Part shown: in pieces, positions 61,898-64,000 of the stretch
How the letters are laid out: each line of letters opens with the position of its first letter
Numbering within the stretch: position 1 is the first letter of the stretch
The notes under the pieces: model-generated
What the model saw: the letters and a program-made list of their open reading frames with translations, nothing else
The model's database searches: none
Told to the model about the DNA's origin: nothing
Origin: Gymnorhina tibicen
Lineage: Eukaryota > Chordata > Aves > Passeriformes > Artamidae
Direction of reading: 5' to 3'
DNA: 64,000 nt
NCBI GenBank assembly: GCA_013399875.1
Contig: VXAZ01002122.1
Span: 18,519 to 82,518 of the forward strand
Position numbers and translations under genes: made by a program

Positions 61898-63382
61898 AAT
61901 GAATGAGCCAAAGGCTTCCCCAGTCTCTTCGCTGGTGGGTGCCTGTGCCCCTCACCAAGCAGTTCCTGTGCCCCGGGGAGGGCTGGATATGGGGCAGCCC
62001 CGGCCCCTGCAGCCCTGGCCCCGCAGCCCAGCCCCGCTCCTGCAGCAGGACCCTGCCCCAGGGCGGCTCTTTCACCCGGGGCTTCTGAGCCCGCACCCCC
62101 CTGCCCCGTCCCCTGCCCTGCCCGTGGGTGGGCGGCCGTGGTGAGCGCAGCCCCCACCCCGCACCTGCCGCCCCCTCCCCGTGAGCCCCGGCGCGGCGGG
62201 GGCGGCGGAGCGGGCTCTGGGCCGTGGGCGGCTGTGTGGGCGGAAGATGGTGTTTTCCCAGCCCTGGCTCATTCCTGCTGCCAGCACAGCTCCGCTCCCC
62301 GCGCTGCAGCGGCGGGAGAGAGGGTGCTGTGCAGCCACGCGGGTTCTGGGGATGGTGGGGGGCAGGGGTGCATCAGCTGCCCCCCAGCTGGGGGTCTTGC
62401 TCCCCCAGCACAGGGCTGCTCTCCAGCACGCTCCAACCCACGTGCATGGAAGGAAACGTGAGGCACCGGGCAGGAGGAGATGTGCTGCCTGGGGGACTGC
62501 TGGCATGGGATGGGCAGGGCGGCAGCGGGCACCAGGACGGGTGGGTGATGCTGTGCCTGTGGGTGGTAGATTATTAAGGGCTGCCTGGTTGCCAGCAGAG
62601 AGGTGAAGGTGTGGGGCAAGGCCTGACCCTGGGGAATGGGGTCTCCATGTGCCATGGAAAGTGTGCACCGCTGTGACCCAGGGAGACCATGGCTCAGTAA
62701 AGCCGGTGTGGGTTCATGGGATGCCCGTGCTGCCCATGCTGCCTGGACACTTTGCTCTGGCCCCATGGATGGGGCTGGATGATGTCTCCATGTGCCTCAG
62801 TGCTGCTGCTCAGCAGAGCTGGGACATGTCCCAAGGTGCCTCTGCTCCGCACCCGGCCCCAGGCCAGCTGCCTTCGACCACCCAGTTCTTCCCCTTTTGA
62901 AGTTCATATTAAATTTTAATCCTTTTATATAACTGCTGAAGGAGGGGGCAGAGCTCTGCTCCCCGCATGCAGCAGGAGCAGCCGTGTCAGCAATGCTGGA
63001 TGCTGCAGGGCCTGGTGGGGTCTGGGACTGGAGATCTCTTCCTGGGGGCACCAGGGCTTTCAGGGGGCTCTCTGCACACCAGGAGTGGGGGCAGACCCAG
63101 CTCTGGCTCTGCCAGAGTGTCCTGTTCAGTGGGAAAGCCTGGGGATTTGTCCTGGCTAAGGACCACAGCACCGGGACGTGGACATGACTGCTTAAAAACA
63201 CACGCAGGGCTATGCTTGGGCCATGTCTCCCCATGCATTGGGCAGGGCCTAACACGTGGCGTGGCGGGGTGTTCTGGGCTCAGTTTGGCACCAGGATGGG
63301 GCATGTGCCACCACGCTGCTCCTGCCACCGTGCAGGGAGTTACCCAGGTTATTGTTCCTGCACTTCCAGCCCGCGCACGCTG

Positions 63383-63414
63383 TAATTATTATTATTACAA
63401 TTATTATCAAATTA
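63383..63414 (+). repeat. (ATT)n microsatellite
   Basis: taattattattattacaatt and neighbours, an AT-only island in GC-rich sequence. Confidence 0.8.
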
Positions 63415-63517
63415 CGGGGTGTGGTGTGAGTGGCTCAGCGGGCAGGCGGCAGCGGGCGGCCCCGGCTCTGCTGGGGAAAGGCTGGGCCTCTGGGGCCGCA
63501 CCCTGCCTCGGCTGTCC

Positions 63518-63669
63518 CAGCACCCTGGGGCTGTCCTGGCACCCCAGGGCTATCTTGGCACCCTGTGGCTGTTCTGGCACTCAGGGACTATCACGACACC
63601 CCAGGGCTATCCTGGCACTCCAGGGCTGTCCTGGCACCCCAGGGCTATCTCACTACCCCGGAACTGTCT
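63518..63669 (+). repeat. 19-bp minisatellite, about eight copies
   Basis: Unit ggcaccccagggctatcct with single-base variants, repeated head to tail. Confidence 0.9.
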
Positions 63670-64000
63670 CTGCACTCTGTCCCCTCCCTGGGAGGCAGCG
63701 TGCCTGTGGACAGCGGTGGGTGATGGTCCCGGAGTGCCCTCGGCTCCCCGGGGTGACGCAGGGGGGTGCCCACGGGTGGGTACCCCTTGTCTCGATGCCA
63801 GTCCGCTCTGCAGGGTGCCTCAGGGGATGCCCATGGGTGAGTACCACCCGTCCCGGTGCCAGCCCCGCTCCGCGGGGCAGAGCCCACGCCTTGCGCCCCG
63901 CCGGCGGCGTCTCCCCAGCCCCACGTGCGGCTGCACCCGCTCCCCCCCCGGGGGTCCCGGGGCGCCGGGAGGCGGCGGCAGAGCCGCACCGGAGCCATTT

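Larger units (their letters stand above)
61900..64000. other. GC-rich right edge, unresolved
   Basis: Minisatellites plus CpG-rich segments near 62050-62250 and 63850-64000. The last bases hold an ATG on the minus strand in a CpG-rich setting (63998-63996) that could begin a neighbouring gene, but too little is visible to say. Confidence 0.4.

Noticed and set aside
61618..62668. Several overlapping open frames of 100-200 codons
   Set aside because: High GC removes stop codons; no splice structure, domain or start context supports a gene.

Overview
This is a stretch of vertebrate, almost certainly bird, nuclear genome. The genes are split by GT-AG introns, CpG-rich patches mark promoters, and the interspersed repeats are CR1 LINE fragments (the 'aatcacagaatggtttggg / ttggaagggacc' family) typical of birds. 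The gene set (ZMYM4, SFPQ, TMEM35B) matches the SFPQ neighbourhood of human 1p34; from memory this block lies on microchromosome 23 in chicken. Two runs of N (28664-28743 and 40272-40770) are assembly gaps, both in very GC-rich DNA.

Layout. (1) 185-17907, minus strand: nineteen coding exons of ZMYM4, a nuclear protein with MYM-type (FCS) zinc fingers. I placed them by splice sites, reading phase and similarity to ZMYM4; all phases join without a break (about 1054 codons). The last C-terminal exons lie off the left edge. The first exon is not certain; CpG-rich patches at about 21880-22270 and 28530-29000 are the candidates. (2) About 18-39.7 kb: non-coding sequence carrying many CR1 fragments, small tandem repeats and one possible decayed LTR. 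(3) 39820-47720, plus strand: SFPQ, with a promoter holding four CCAAT boxes and a TATA-like element. Exon 1 is mostly lost in a gap; exons 2-10 are complete. (4) 47.7-56.4 kb: a region where I recognise no repeat, with three exon-like segments at 53575-54909 that could form a 3' alternative or separate non-coding transcript. (5) 57088-58091, plus: TMEM35B in three exons. (6) 60370-61374, plus: an intronless coding region for a class A receptor most like the platelet-activating factor receptor, with a likely non-coding exon upstream. (7) 61.4-64 kb: GC-rich sequence with minisatellites and no gene I can support, ending in a CpG-rich edge.

The genes do not form one pathway. SFPQ and ZMYM4 are head-to-head nuclear proteins (RNA processing/paraspeckle, and MYM-finger chromatin/SUMO-linked factor). 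TMEM35B and the receptor are membrane proteins. The points most worth checking are the exon-like chain downstream of SFPQ, the long target-site-like duplication around a CR1 copy at 37818-38169, a CR1 copy abutting a ZMYM4 splice donor, and the altered gene order (no ZMYM1 or ZMYM6 between SFPQ and TMEM35B; a receptor gene just beyond TMEM35B). I saw no clearly new biological system.
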